DNA of 64,000 nucleotides from JAJPHF01 sp035293805 (GTDB lineage: Bacteria > Chloroflexota > UBA6077 > JAJPHF01), in NCBI GenBank assembly GCA_035293805.1, contig DATGMD010000037.1, positions 62,001-126,000 of the forward strand, given 5' to 3'. Of the stretch, positions 17,131 through 25,288 are shown piece by piece. The first letter of the stretch is position 1. The number at the start of each line of letters is the position of its first letter. A model generated the notes under the pieces. The model saw nothing but the letters and a program-made list of their open reading frames with translations. It had not been told where the DNA came from and did not search any database. The position numbers were made by a program, and so were the translations under genes.

Positions 17131-17880
17131 TTACCGCGGCTGGCGCTCGGCGATCGGCTGCCCGTGCAGCCATTCCGCGAGCGCCACCACGGCCCGCGAC
17201 AGCGGGTGGTCGCTCGCCTCGACGACGAACGGGCGGCCGGCGTTCGCGGCGTCCACGGCCAGCCGCCCGGCGCTTGGCAGCCGGCCAACGATCCGCGCCC
17301 CGAACAGCGCGTGGAGCTGCGCGGGCTCCACGCCCGACTCGCTCTCCCAGCGATTGACGACCACGCCTAGGGGCGCCCGCGTGCCCCAGGCATCGGCCTG
17401 ATGTAGGAAGCGCTCGCCGTGGCGCAGGGCCGTCGCCTCGGGCGTGGTCACCATCAGTGCCCGGTCGGCCGCGTCGAGCAGCGCGTGGAACAGCTCGTCG
17501 TAGCGCAGCGGGCTGTCGACGACGACATAGCGCGCCTGCGCTCGCGCCTGCTCGAGCAGGCTGCGCTGCTGCGCGCCCGTCGGCGCCGTCCCCTCCGGCG
17601 AGCGCAGCAGCACCTCGATCCCGCTGCGGTGCGGCTGCAAGCCCTCCGCCAGCGAGCCGGCCAGCGCCTGCCCCAGATGGCGCTCGGACGCCAGGTCGAG
17701 CAGCGACGCCAGGTTGCCCAGATCGTAGTGGCCCTCGAGGAGTATGACCCGCACGTCGGCCACCCGCCGCAGCGCGATCGCCAGGTTGGCAGCCACCGCG
17801 GAGGTCCCGGCCCCGGCCTTGGAGCCGAAGAGGACCACGAGCGTGCCGCCGGGCTCGGGGCGCTGCCGATCGGTCGTCAT
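17131..17880 (-). CDS. CpaE-like P-loop ATPase with altered Walker A
   Basis: The 249-residue protein belongs to the ParA/MinD superfamily. The P-loop reads SKAGAGTSAVAANLA: the signature Lys is present, but the position of the second (canonical) Lys is Thr, as often seen in CpaE/TadZ proteins. The usual VDAD after the second strand is ILLEGHYDLGNLASLLDL, and Walker B is YVVVDSPL. CpaE-type proteins localise pilus or secretion machines at the pole. It has no receiver domain, unlike the neighbour upstream. It is the second gene of a minus-strand operon with a longer CpaE-like protein (103 nt upstream), a response regulator (30 nt downstream) and an HPt protein. Confidence 0.82.
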   Translation of the reverse strand: MTTDRQRPEPGGTLVVLFGSKAGAGTSAVAANLAIALRRVADVRVILLEGHYDLGNLASLLDLASERHLGQALAGSLAEGLQPHRSGIEVLLRSPEGTAPTGAQQRSLLEQARAQARYVVVDSPLRYDELFHALLDAADRALMVTTPEATALRHGERFLHQADAWGTRAPLGVVVNRWESESGVEPAQLHALFGARIVGRLPSAGRLAVDAANAGRPFVVEASDHPLSRAVVALAEWLHGQPIAERQPR

Positions 17881-17983
17881 CTACTCCTCACTCACCGCTA
17901 CGCCGCGCCGCCTCACCCGCGCGGCGCGGGCCCCCACCTGCCCCGTGCGCCAGGCCGCGCCAGGGCGTGCCCCACGCCGGGCC

Positions 17984-19240
17984 TCAGCCGGCCCAGCGCG
18001 GGCGCCAGCGGCTGCGCCGCTGAGCCGGCTGCTTGCCATCCCACTGGGGCTCGGGCTGTCCCGCGATCTTGGCCACCAGCCGGCCCAGGTCGCGCGTGAT
18101 CTGCTCGCGGCCGCCCGGGTCCATCAACAGCACCGGCGTACCCTGGTTGGCCGCCTCGACCACGCGCGGTCCGGCGCTCACGATCGTATGGTCGACCCGC
18201 ACGCCCAGCGTCTGCTCCAGATGCTCCATCTGCACGCCGCTGTTCGCGCGGTTGAGCACGATCGTCAGCTTGTCGCGCAGGCCGAGCGTGTTCGCCAGCT
18301 TCAGCACCTGCCCCGTATTGCGGATCGAGCTCAGCTCCGGCGTGGTTACCAGCAGGATGCGGTCGGCCACCTCCAGCAGCTGCAGCATGTACTCTTCCAT
18401 CGACGGGTGCGTGTCCACGATCACGTAGTCGAACAGCGCGCGGTACGCGGTCGCCACTCGCGCCGGCAGGAACGGCGGGATCGTCTCGACCAGGGCCGGC
18501 TCGGGCGGCGCCAGCAGCGCCTTGATGTTCGACGAGTGGGGCACCAGCACGTTGCGCAGCACGTCGAGATCGAGCTGGTCGCCGTGGTGGACCAGCGACG
18601 CGAAGCTGTGCTCGCCCCGCAGGTCGAGCAGCACCGACACGTCGCCGAACCACAGGTCGGCGTCCACCAGGACGACCTGCTTGTCGTAGCGCTGCGCCAG
18701 CTCGACGGCCAGGTTGGTGGCGATGGTGCTGCGCCCCACCCCGCCCTTGGGGCCGAACATGACGATCATCTCGCCGTTCCGGAACGGCGCGTGGTCCCCG
18801 GTCTGGGGCGCGGCCGGCACCGTGACTGCCGTTGGCGGCGGCGCGGGCGCGGGCAGCGTTAGCCCGGCGCGCAGGACCAGCGCCTGGATGCGCAGCACCA
18901 GCTCGTCGACCCGCGCGGGCATGCGCGCGTAGTCGTCCAGCGCCGAGCCATCGCGCGGAACGGGCGGTGCGCCCGGCCCCTCGCTCAGCAGCATCAGCGT
19001 CGGCACCGGCGGGTCCTGGTGCAGCACGCGGTACACCGCGGCGAACGAGTAGGAGGAGGGCCGGAACGTGTCGAGCACCGCGACCGCCCGCGGACGGTCG
19101 ACCGCCAGCAGCTCCTGGGCGGCGTCCACCGTCTCGACCCGGATCGCGCGCAGCCCCCGGCTCTCCAGGGCAGCCTGCAGCGCGTCCAGCTCCGGGTTCG
19201 CCGTGAAGAGGAGGACCACTGGCGGCGCGTCGGTACTCAT
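17984..19240 (-). CDS. CpaE/TadZ-like protein: receiver-like domain plus MinD-type ATPase
   Basis: This 418-residue protein has a receiver-like domain (about 7-125; Asp57 in AVLDTFRP) joined by a Pro/Ala linker to a MinD-like ATPase (about 155-400). The P-loop is GPKGGVGRSTIATNLA, with Lys165 present and Arg170 where ParA proteins have Lys. The following VLVDADLWFGDVSVLLDL and YVIVDTHPS strands are typical. CpaE/TadZ proteins guide Tad pilus assembly, but no CpaF, TadB/C or pilin gene is in the window. I chose the ATG at 19240 because GAGG lies 4 nt upstream and the receiver fold starts at once; a TTG at 19306 is possible. The ~25 C-terminal residues are Arg/Trp-rich. Confidence 0.85.
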   Translation of the reverse strand: MSTDAPPVVLLFTANPELDALQAALESRGLRAIRVETVDAAQELLAVDRPRAVAVLDTFRPSSYSFAAVYRVLHQDPPVPTLMLLSEGPGAPPVPRDGSALDDYARMPARVDELVLRIQALVLRAGLTLPAPAPPPTAVTVPAAPQTGDHAPFRNGEMIVMFGPKGGVGRSTIATNLAVELAQRYDKQVVLVDADLWFGDVSVLLDLRGEHSFASLVHHGDQLDLDVLRNVLVPHSSNIKALLAPPEPALVETIPPFLPARVATAYRALFDYVIVDTHPSMEEYMLQLLEVADRILLVTTPELSSIRNTGQVLKLANTLGLRDKLTIVLNRANSGVQMEHLEQTLGVRVDHTIVSAGPRVVEAANQGTPVLLMDPGGREQITRDLGRLVAKIAGQPEPQWDGKQPAQRRSRWRPRWAG

Positions 19241-19591
19241 CCACCCTCGCGGTGCAAGCGACTCCGCGGCCGGAGCGAGCGCGATCACGCTCCTGGCAAT
19301 CTCCAATCAATATATCACCTGTACCCTCCGGCCCGGCGAGGGCTCTATAACACCCACTTATCAGTGCGCGGCCCATATGCCCCGAATCGGCCGCCCGCCG
19401 CGAGTCGAGACGACGCGCCGCAGCCAGCCCCGCCGGCCGCGTGAGCGGCGTGCTACCCTTGATATAACGAAAGCAATGCTTCGGCGCGCGGGCGACCCGG
19501 GCGCTGCCCGGCCGGCGCGGCGATAGGTCCTCGCCGGGCGCGGCGCGGTGGCCCCCGTGGCGCGCCGGCTGGCGGTGGAGGAGGAAGCGGC
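19241..19591. other. Divergent intergenic region, 351 nt
   Basis: It separates the minus-strand CpaE-like operon from the plus-strand binding-protein gene. Two AT-richer islands stand out: 19296-19355 (with TCAATATATCACC and CTATAACACCC, suited to leftward transcription) and 19459-19479 (TTGATATAACGAAAGCAATG, suited to rightward transcription). No clear promoter pair could be fixed. The end holds GGAGGAGGAAGCGGC before the ATG at 19592. Confidence 0.4.
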
Positions 19592-20680
19592 ATGTGGACA
19601 AGCCTGAGGCGCGCGATCCTGGTCGTGGCCCTGGTGGCGGTCGTCGCCTGCGGGCCGGGCAACACCAGCAGCGGCACGAGCGGCGCCGCTCAGCCAGCAG
19701 CCCCGGCGGCCACCAGCGGCGCGGCCACGGCACCCAGCGGACAGGTCGGCGCCACGGCGGGCGCCCCGCCAGCGCCCGCCACCATCCGCTATGGCCAGGT
19801 GACCGTCACGGCGATGTTCTGGGGCCTCTGGGCCGCCGAGTCCCAGGGCTTCATGCAGGCCGAGAACGTAACGGTCGAGCCAACCGTCTTCCGCGTCTCG
19901 TCGGACTCCACCCGCGCGCTGTCGAGCGACTCGATGGACGTCGCCGGCGGCACCGCCACCGATAGCGTGGTGCTCGCCGACGAGCAAGGCAACGCCGACA
20001 TCGTCGCCGTCTCCGGCGTGCTCAACAAGCCAACCTACAGCCTGATCACCAGCCCGGACGTCAAGGCCTTCACCGACTTGAAGGGCAAGACCATCGCCGT
20101 CAGCGACCTGAAGGACGGGAGCACCATCCTCCTGGAGCAGATGCTGCAGATGAAGGGGGTGCAGCCCAACGAGTACGACATGATCCAGGCCGGCGGCACC
20201 CCCGACCGCTACGCGGCCGTGAAGAGCGGCGGCGCCGCCGCCGCGCTCCTGACGCAGCCGGCCGACTTCAAGGCGGAGTCCGAGGGGTTCAACAACCTGG
20301 GCCTCGTCTCCGACCTCATCCCCGACTACCAGTTCACGGTGAACGCCGTGCGCCGGAGCTGGGCGCAGCAGAACTCGGACGCGCTGGTGCGCTTCCTCCG
20401 CGCCTACGCGAAGGGCTGCGCATGGCTCTACGATCCGGCGAACAAGGACGCGGCAATCAAGCTGCTGACCGACAAGCTCAGCAGCGACCAGGAGTCCTCG
20501 CAGAAGACCTACGACCTGCTGATCACGCACGCCCAGGCGATTCCCAAGTCTGGCGAGGTCAACATCCCCGGCGTGCAGAAGGTGCTCGACGTCATGGCCG
20601 AGATCGGCAACGTCCCCAAGCCGGTGCCGCCGCCGAGCAAGTACCTCGACATGACCTATCTCGACCGAGCGCGTCAGTAA
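19592..20680 (+). CDS. NMT1/SsuA-type substrate-binding lipoprotein
   Basis: The 362-residue protein starts with a lipoprotein signal (VALVAVVAC, Cys as lipid site). An Ala/Ser/Gly-rich linker follows, and then a type II periplasmic-binding fold of the NMT1/THI5/SsuA group: TDLKGKTIAVSDLKDG is the characteristic phosphate/sulfonate-loop region. Relatives bind aliphatic sulfonates, nitrate, thiamine precursors or aromatic acids. No permease or ATPase gene lies next to it. The next gene, 30 nt downstream on the same strand, is an amidohydrolase, suggesting that the bound compound is the enzyme's substrate or a precursor. Two other binding proteins of the same group occur at 25289-26446 and 49445-50572. 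Confidence 0.87.
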   Translation: MWTSLRRAILVVALVAVVACGPGNTSSGTSGAAQPAAPAATSGAATAPSGQVGATAGAPPAPATIRYGQVTVTAMFWGLWAAESQGFMQAENVTVEPTVFRVSSDSTRALSSDSMDVAGGTATDSVVLADEQGNADIVAVSGVLNKPTYSLITSPDVKAFTDLKGKTIAVSDLKDGSTILLEQMLQMKGVQPNEYDMIQAGGTPDRYAAVKSGGAAAALLTQPADFKAESEGFNNLGLVSDLIPDYQFTVNAVRRSWAQQNSDALVRFLRAYAKGCAWLYDPANKDAAIKLLTDKLSSDQESSQKTYDLLITHAQAIPKSGEVNIPGVQKVLDVMAEIGNVPKPVPPPSKYLDMTYLDRARQ

Positions 20681-20710
20681 GCCGCCGCGGCGACCGCAAC
20701 CGGAGGAGCC

Positions 20711-21751
20711 ATGACCACGACGCTGCCGGTCATCGACGCCGATGGCCACATCATGGAGCGCGAGGCGGAGATCCGCGAGTATCTCACCCCGCCGTACAGC
20801 GAGCTAGAATGGGTGCCCACCTACGCGGCCTTCCCGTCGCTCGACGGCTGGTGCCGCGGCTTCACCTCGCCCGGCCAGCGCGACGACCCCGACGCGCCCA
20901 CCTGGCTCCGCTTCCTGGACGAGTGCGGCATCGAGCGCACCATCCTCTACCCCACGGCGGGCCTCGCCACGGGCCTCATTCAGGACCGCCAGTGGGCCGT
21001 AGCGCTCACCCACGCCTACAACGACTGGCTGCACGCGCGCTTCATGCAGGTCAGCCCGCGGCTGATCGGCATGGCGATCGTGCCCGTGCAGGCGCCGGCC
21101 GAGGCCGCCCGCGAGCTGCGCCGCGCCGTGCGCGAGCTAGGCATGCCCGGCGCGGTGCTGACCGGCGTCACCGTCACCGACCGCCCCTACGGCCACCCCG
21201 ACTACGCGCCGCTGCTCGCGGAGGCGGACGCGCTCGGCTGCGTGCTGGCGATTCACGGCGCCGTCAGCCTGCGCCTCGGCCTCGACCAGTTCGACAGCTT
21301 CATCAAGACGCACACGCTGGAGCACCCCTTCGCCCAGATGATCCAGATGACCAGCTTGATGTTCGACGGCGCCTTCGAGCGCTACCCGAACGTCCGCTGG
21401 GCGTTCCTGGAGGCCGGCGTCGGCTGGGTGCCCTACATGATGGACCGGCTGGACGAGGAGTGGGAGCGGCGTGGCTCGCGCTGGTGCCCCGAGCTGAAGC
21501 GCGCGCCGAGCGAGATCATCCGCACCGGCAACATCTACTTCTCGTGTGAGGTCGAGGAGCGCACCATCCCGTCTGTGGTCGAACTGTTGGGCGACGACCG
21601 CATCCTGTGGGCCTCCGACTACCCCCACGAGCGGCAGCGCGCCGAGTACCGCGGCGACATCCCCGAGTTCGCCGCCCGCCCCGACCTCGCCGACGCCACC
21701 AAGCGCAAGATCCTGCACGACAACGCCGTGGCTCTGTACCGGCTGACCTAA
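20711..21751 (+). CDS. Amidohydrolase (ACMSD-like, amidohydrolase 2 family)
   Basis: The 346-residue protein belongs to the metal-dependent TIM-barrel family that includes ACMSD and gamma-resorcylate decarboxylase. It starts with IDADGHIME (the DxDxH form common in this subgroup). It has LAIHGAV (metal His) and ILWASDYPHE (catalytic Asp), and the typical AYNDWLHARF and RLIGMAIVPVQ segments. Such enzymes hydrolyse or decarboxylate ring-derived acids in the cytoplasm. GGAGGAG precedes the ATG, and the upstream binding-lipoprotein gene is probably in the same transcript. The exact substrate is unknown. Confidence 0.88.
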   Translation: MTTTLPVIDADGHIMEREAEIREYLTPPYSELEWVPTYAAFPSLDGWCRGFTSPGQRDDPDAPTWLRFLDECGIERTILYPTAGLATGLIQDRQWAVALTHAYNDWLHARFMQVSPRLIGMAIVPVQAPAEAARELRRAVRELGMPGAVLTGVTVTDRPYGHPDYAPLLAEADALGCVLAIHGAVSLRLGLDQFDSFIKTHTLEHPFAQMIQMTSLMFDGAFERYPNVRWAFLEAGVGWVPYMMDRLDEEWERRGSRWCPELKRAPSEIIRTGNIYFSCEVEERTIPSVVELLGDDRILWASDYPHERQRAEYRGDIPEFAARPDLADATKRKILHDNAVALYRLT

Positions 21752-21761
21752 CCCCCCCAGG

Positions 21762-21838
21762 CCCCCCTTCCCTGTGAAGGAAGGGGGGAAGCCGGTCTCG
21801 CCCGCGACTGGTCCTCGCCCCTTCCCGCATCGGGAAGG
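21762..21838. terminator. Two hairpins between convergent genes
   Basis: CCCCCCTTCC pairs with GGAAGGGGGG (21762-21788), and CCTTCCCG pairs with CGGGAAGG (21820-21838). They lie between the converging amidohydrolase and PcrA genes and could end transcription from both sides. The sequence also resembles repeat family A. Confidence 0.6.
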
Positions 21839-21860
21839 AGGATGGGGGTAGGTCTGCCTC

Positions 21861-24230
21861 TTAGCGCGGCTCCAGCTTGGCGTAGGCTAAACTGAGCCTC
21901 TTCACGCCCTGGCCCTCGAAGGCAACGGTCACTTCCTCGTCGCCGCGCGTGCGCTGGCTGCTCACCACGATCCCGTCGCCGAAGTGCGCGTGGTGTACGC
22001 GGTCGCCCGGCCGGAACTGGGCCGTGCCGCTCGCGGCCACCTCTCCCCTGGCGCTGCCCACTCCCGCGGCGGAGCCAGCCGCGGCCCTCTCCCCAGGATC
22101 GGGGCCACGGGGGGACCGTGCCGCCCCGTCCAGCAGCGCGGCCGGCGTGGGCAGCTTGCGGGTCGGCGGCGGCTCGTAGGCGCGGGCGGGCGCCACACCG
22201 GGCGCCACCGTCGCCGCCGGCGCGCTCGGCCGCCCGCCCGCGAGCAGCTCCGGCGGGATGTCCGCCAGGAAGCGCGACGGCGTGTTGTAGTTGACCGTGT
22301 TGTAGAAGCGGCGGCTGAAAGCGTAGCTCAGGTACAGCCCGCGCATCGCCCGTGTCACGCCGACGAAGAACAGCCGCCGCTCCTCCTCCATCGCCGCCCG
22401 GTCGTCCAGCGACCGCGAGTGCGGGCACAGCCCCTCTTCCAGCCCCACGATGAACACGTAGGGGAACTCTAGCCCCTTCGCCGTGTGCAGCGTCATCAGC
22501 GTGACCGCGTCGCCGCCGGCCTCCAGGCTGTCCACGTCCTGCACGAGCGTCACTTCTTCGAGGAACGTGCCCAGCGCCACAGCCGGGTTCACGTCCTCGT
22601 ACTCGGCCGCCTTGGCGCGCAGCTCTTGCAGGTTCTCCAGCCGCTCCTCGCCGTCCTCCTCGCTCTCCGCGAGGAAACGCGCGTAGCCCGAGCGGTCGAG
22701 CAAGAGGTCGAGCAGCTCCAGCACCGTCAGCCCCTCCCGCTCGGCCTGCAGCTCCTCGATCAGCTCCACGAAGTGCGTGCAGGCCCGCCGCGCGGCGGTC
22801 GCCAGCGGACAGGGCGGCACGCCGGGCGCCTCGTCCTCTCCGTGCGCCAGGCGCTGCAGCGCGTCCCACAGGCTAACGCCCTGCCGCGCCGCCCACCGCT
22901 CCAGCCCCAACAGCGACTTCGGCCCCAGCTTGCGCGGCGGCACGTTGATGATCCGCAGCAGGCTCGCGCTGTCGTAGGGGTTCAGCACCAGCCGCAGGTA
23001 CGCCAGTACGTCCTTGATCTCCTTGCGCTCGTAGAAGCGCGTCCCGCCCACCAGCTGGTAGGGCATGTTGTAGCGGATCAGCGCCTCTTCCAGCGCGCGG
23101 GACTGCGCGTTCGTGCGGTAGAGCACCGCGCAGTCCCGCAGCCGCGCGTCGCGGTCGCGCGTCAGCCGCTCGATCTCGCGCACCACGAACTGCGCCTCGT
23201 CGCCCTCGTTGTACGCCTCGTGCAAGAGCGCCGGCTGGCCGCGCTCGTTCTCCGTCCACAGCCGCTTCGCGTGGCGCCCCGGGGCGAGCCGGATCACCGC
23301 GTCCGCCACGTCGAGGATTGCCTGCGTCGAGCGGTAGTTCTGCTCCAAGAGCACCACCTTGTGCTCCGGGAAGTCGCGCTGGAAGTGGAACACGTTGCGC
23401 GGATCGGCTGCCCGCCAGCTGTAGATCGCCTGGTCCACGTCGCCCACCGCGCACACGTTGCGCCGCTTCGCCCCCAAGAGCCGCACGATCTCGTACTGTG
23501 CCACGTTCGTGTCCTGAAACTCGTCCACCAGCAGGTACTGGTAGCGCTCCTGGTACTTCGCCAGGACCGTGTGGTCCCCCTTGAACAGGTCCACTACGCC
23601 GAGCAACAGGTCGTCGAAGTCGAGCGCGTGGTTGAGCGCGAGCTGCTCCTGGTACCGCCGGTAGAGCATCGCCACCATCTCGGGCCAGTGCCCCTCGGCC
23701 GCGCGGCTGAACGCATCCGGGTCGCGCAGCTCGCTCTTCGCCCGCGAGATGGCGCTCAGCACGGCGCGCGGCGCGACCCGCTTCTCGTCCAGCGACTCGG
23801 CCGCCAGCAGCTTCTTCATCAGGCTAACCTGGTCGCCGTCGTCGTAGATCACGAAGTGCGGGTCGATGCCCACCGCCTGACCGTCGCGGCGCAGGATGCG
23901 GGCGCAGGCCCAGTGGAACGTCCCGACGGTCAGCCCGTGGCCGGCCGGCCCCAGCAGCCCCTCCAGCCGCTCGCGCATCTCGCGGGCCGCCTTGTTCGTG
24001 AAGGTCACGGCCAGGATGTGGTGCGGCGAGACGCCCTCGTGCTCGACCAGGTAGACGATCCGGTGTACGATCACCCGCGTCTTGCCAGAGCCCGGGCCGG
24101 CGACGATCAGCAGCGGCCCGCGCGTCGTCTGCACCGCCTCGCGCTGGGCGGGATTGAGGCCTTCGAGCGCGCGCAATGGTCTCTCCTCGCCCGAGCGGAT
24201 TTCGAGCAGATACGAGGGCCGGGTGGGCAT
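21861..24230 (-). CDS. pcrA: UvrD/PcrA-type superfamily 1 DNA helicase
   Basis: This 789-residue ATP-dependent 3'-5' helicase has the full motif set. It shows the Q-motif LNPAQREAV, Walker A GPGSGKT (45-51), motif Ia TFTNKAAREM, motif II LVDEFQDTN, motif III VGDVDQAIYSWR, motif IV LEQNYRST, motif V VTLMTLHTAKGLEF and motif VI VGVTRAMRGLYLS. After a low-complexity Pro/Ala segment the C-terminus has a Tudor-like domain (DRVHHAHFGDGIVV), which in PcrA/UvrD contacts RNA polymerase. It should act in excision repair and clearing replication/transcription conflicts. The ATG at 24230 follows AGGTGG; an upstream extension of the frame would overlap the divergent kinase gene and is rejected. Confidence 0.95.
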   Translation of the reverse strand: MPTRPSYLLEIRSGEERPLRALEGLNPAQREAVQTTRGPLLIVAGPGSGKTRVIVHRIVYLVEHEGVSPHHILAVTFTNKAAREMRERLEGLLGPAGHGLTVGTFHWACARILRRDGQAVGIDPHFVIYDDGDQVSLMKKLLAAESLDEKRVAPRAVLSAISRAKSELRDPDAFSRAAEGHWPEMVAMLYRRYQEQLALNHALDFDDLLLGVVDLFKGDHTVLAKYQERYQYLLVDEFQDTNVAQYEIVRLLGAKRRNVCAVGDVDQAIYSWRAADPRNVFHFQRDFPEHKVVLLEQNYRSTQAILDVADAVIRLAPGRHAKRLWTENERGQPALLHEAYNEGDEAQFVVREIERLTRDRDARLRDCAVLYRTNAQSRALEEALIRYNMPYQLVGGTRFYERKEIKDVLAYLRLVLNPYDSASLLRIINVPPRKLGPKSLLGLERWAARQGVSLWDALQRLAHGEDEAPGVPPCPLATAARRACTHFVELIEELQAEREGLTVLELLDLLLDRSGYARFLAESEEDGEERLENLQELRAKAAEYEDVNPAVALGTFLEEVTLVQDVDSLEAGGDAVTLMTLHTAKGLEFPYVFIVGLEEGLCPHSRSLDDRAAMEEERRLFFVGVTRAMRGLYLSYAFSRRFYNTVNYNTPSRFLADIPPELLAGGRPSAPAATVAPGVAPARAYEPPPTRKLPTPAALLDGAARSPRGPDPGERAAAGSAAGVGSARGEVAASGTAQFRPGDRVHHAHFGDGIVVSSQRTRGDEEVTVAFEGQGVKRLSLAYAKLEPR

Positions 24231-24306
24231 TATACCACCTGCCCCCCCGCAGCCTGGCCCCGGTTCTGCATTACGGGTTGCGTGGGATTCCGGGCTCAAT
24301 CCTAGC

Positions 24307-24338
24307 TTGACAGCTGACAAAACCGCGAACATTCGCGG
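24307..24338 (+). promoter_or_regulatory. -35-like TTGACA with adjacent palindrome
   Basis: TTGACA at 24307-24312 is followed, at the distance of a -10 element, by the perfect palindrome CCGCGAA-CA-TTCGCGG (24323-24338). It lies between the divergent pcrA and histidine kinase genes. The palindrome could be an operator; the -10 itself (CATTCG) is poor. Confidence 0.4.
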
Positions 24339-24359
24339 GTCCACGCGTCGGGGACGACC

Positions 24360-25277
24360 ATGTTGGAACACCATTCCGAAGAGATGAACGACCGCCCGCC
24401 CCCGTCGCCTACCGAGCGCCGGGGGCCACGCTCCGACCGCCGCCACGTCGCCGGGCAGGAGGGGCAAGCCGATCGGCGCCGCGGTCCCGCCGACCGCCGT
24501 CAGAGCGGTCGCCTGCTCGACCCGGCCGGCCGCCGGCGCGGCCCGCCCGATCGCCGCGCGGCGTCCTGGGCGGCGCAAGCGCCCCTCTCGCTCGGCCAGG
24601 ACCTGCTGCCCCAGGTAAGCCACGCCCTGCGCACGCCGCTCACGACGATCCAGGGCTATGCCGCCCTCCTGGGACGCCGCCTGCGCCAGCAGGGCGAGCC
24701 GAGCAACCTCGTGGGGCCGGTCCGGGCGATCGACCAGCAGGCCCACCGGCTGGGCGCGCTCGTCGACGAGCTGCTAGACCTGTCCGAGCTGTCGCAGCCC
24801 GACGCCCGGCTCCAGCTACGTCGCTTCGACCTCGCTGCGCTCGCCCACGAGGCGGTGGCCGAGGCGCGCACGCGGTACCCGGCCCATCGCTTCACGCTCG
24901 AGACCGAGCCGGCGCTGTTCGTGCGCGGCGACCTACAGCGACTGCGCCAGGTGTTGGACGAGCTGCTCGCCAACGCCGTGAAGTACTCGCTCGCGGGCGG
25001 GGAGATCCGTGTGCAGGCGTGGAGCGAGGACGGCCGTATTACCCTGTCCGTGGCCGACAACGGGCCGGGCCTGGCGCCCGAGCACGTGTCGCGCTGCTTC
25101 GAGCCGTTCTTCCAGGCCCACCCGGAGGACTGGCACCGGCACGGCGGGTTGGGCCTGGGGCTCACGCTCTGCCGCGTCATCGTGGAGCGCCACGGCGGCC
25201 ACATGTGGGTCCAGTCCGCGCCTGGCCGGGGCAGCGTGTTCTACGCGCAGCTTGCCGCCGCCCCGGCCCCGCGATAG
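24360..25277 (+). CDS. Soluble histidine kinase with Arg-rich N-terminus
   Basis: The 305-residue protein has no membrane helix. Residues ~20-70 are a low-complexity region with repeated RRGP/DRR units. The HisKA domain carries the phospho-acceptor His in QVSHALRTPLTTIQGY; the Glu that normally follows the His is Ala. The ATPase domain has the N box ELLANAVKYS, G1 DNGPGLAPE, F box CFEPFFQ and G2 GLGLGLTLC. With no sensor domain, its signal may come from a partner protein or the N-terminal region. An ATG at 24384 is an alternative start. It is divergent from pcrA and has no response-regulator gene beside it. Confidence 0.85.
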   Translation: MLEHHSEEMNDRPPPSPTERRGPRSDRRHVAGQEGQADRRRGPADRRQSGRLLDPAGRRRGPPDRRAASWAAQAPLSLGQDLLPQVSHALRTPLTTIQGYAALLGRRLRQQGEPSNLVGPVRAIDQQAHRLGALVDELLDLSELSQPDARLQLRRFDLAALAHEAVAEARTRYPAHRFTLETEPALFVRGDLQRLRQVLDELLANAVKYSLAGGEIRVQAWSEDGRITLSVADNGPGLAPEHVSRCFEPFFQAHPEDWHRHGGLGLGLTLCRVIVERHGGHMWVQSAPGRGSVFYAQLAAAPAPR

Positions 25278-25288
25278 GCCGCGCTCGC

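Noticed and set aside
24231..24746. Upstream in-frame extension of the PcrA helicase (172 extra codons)
   Set aside because: It overlaps the divergent histidine kinase gene, has no helicase similarity, and the ATG at 24230 has a good AGGTGG site.
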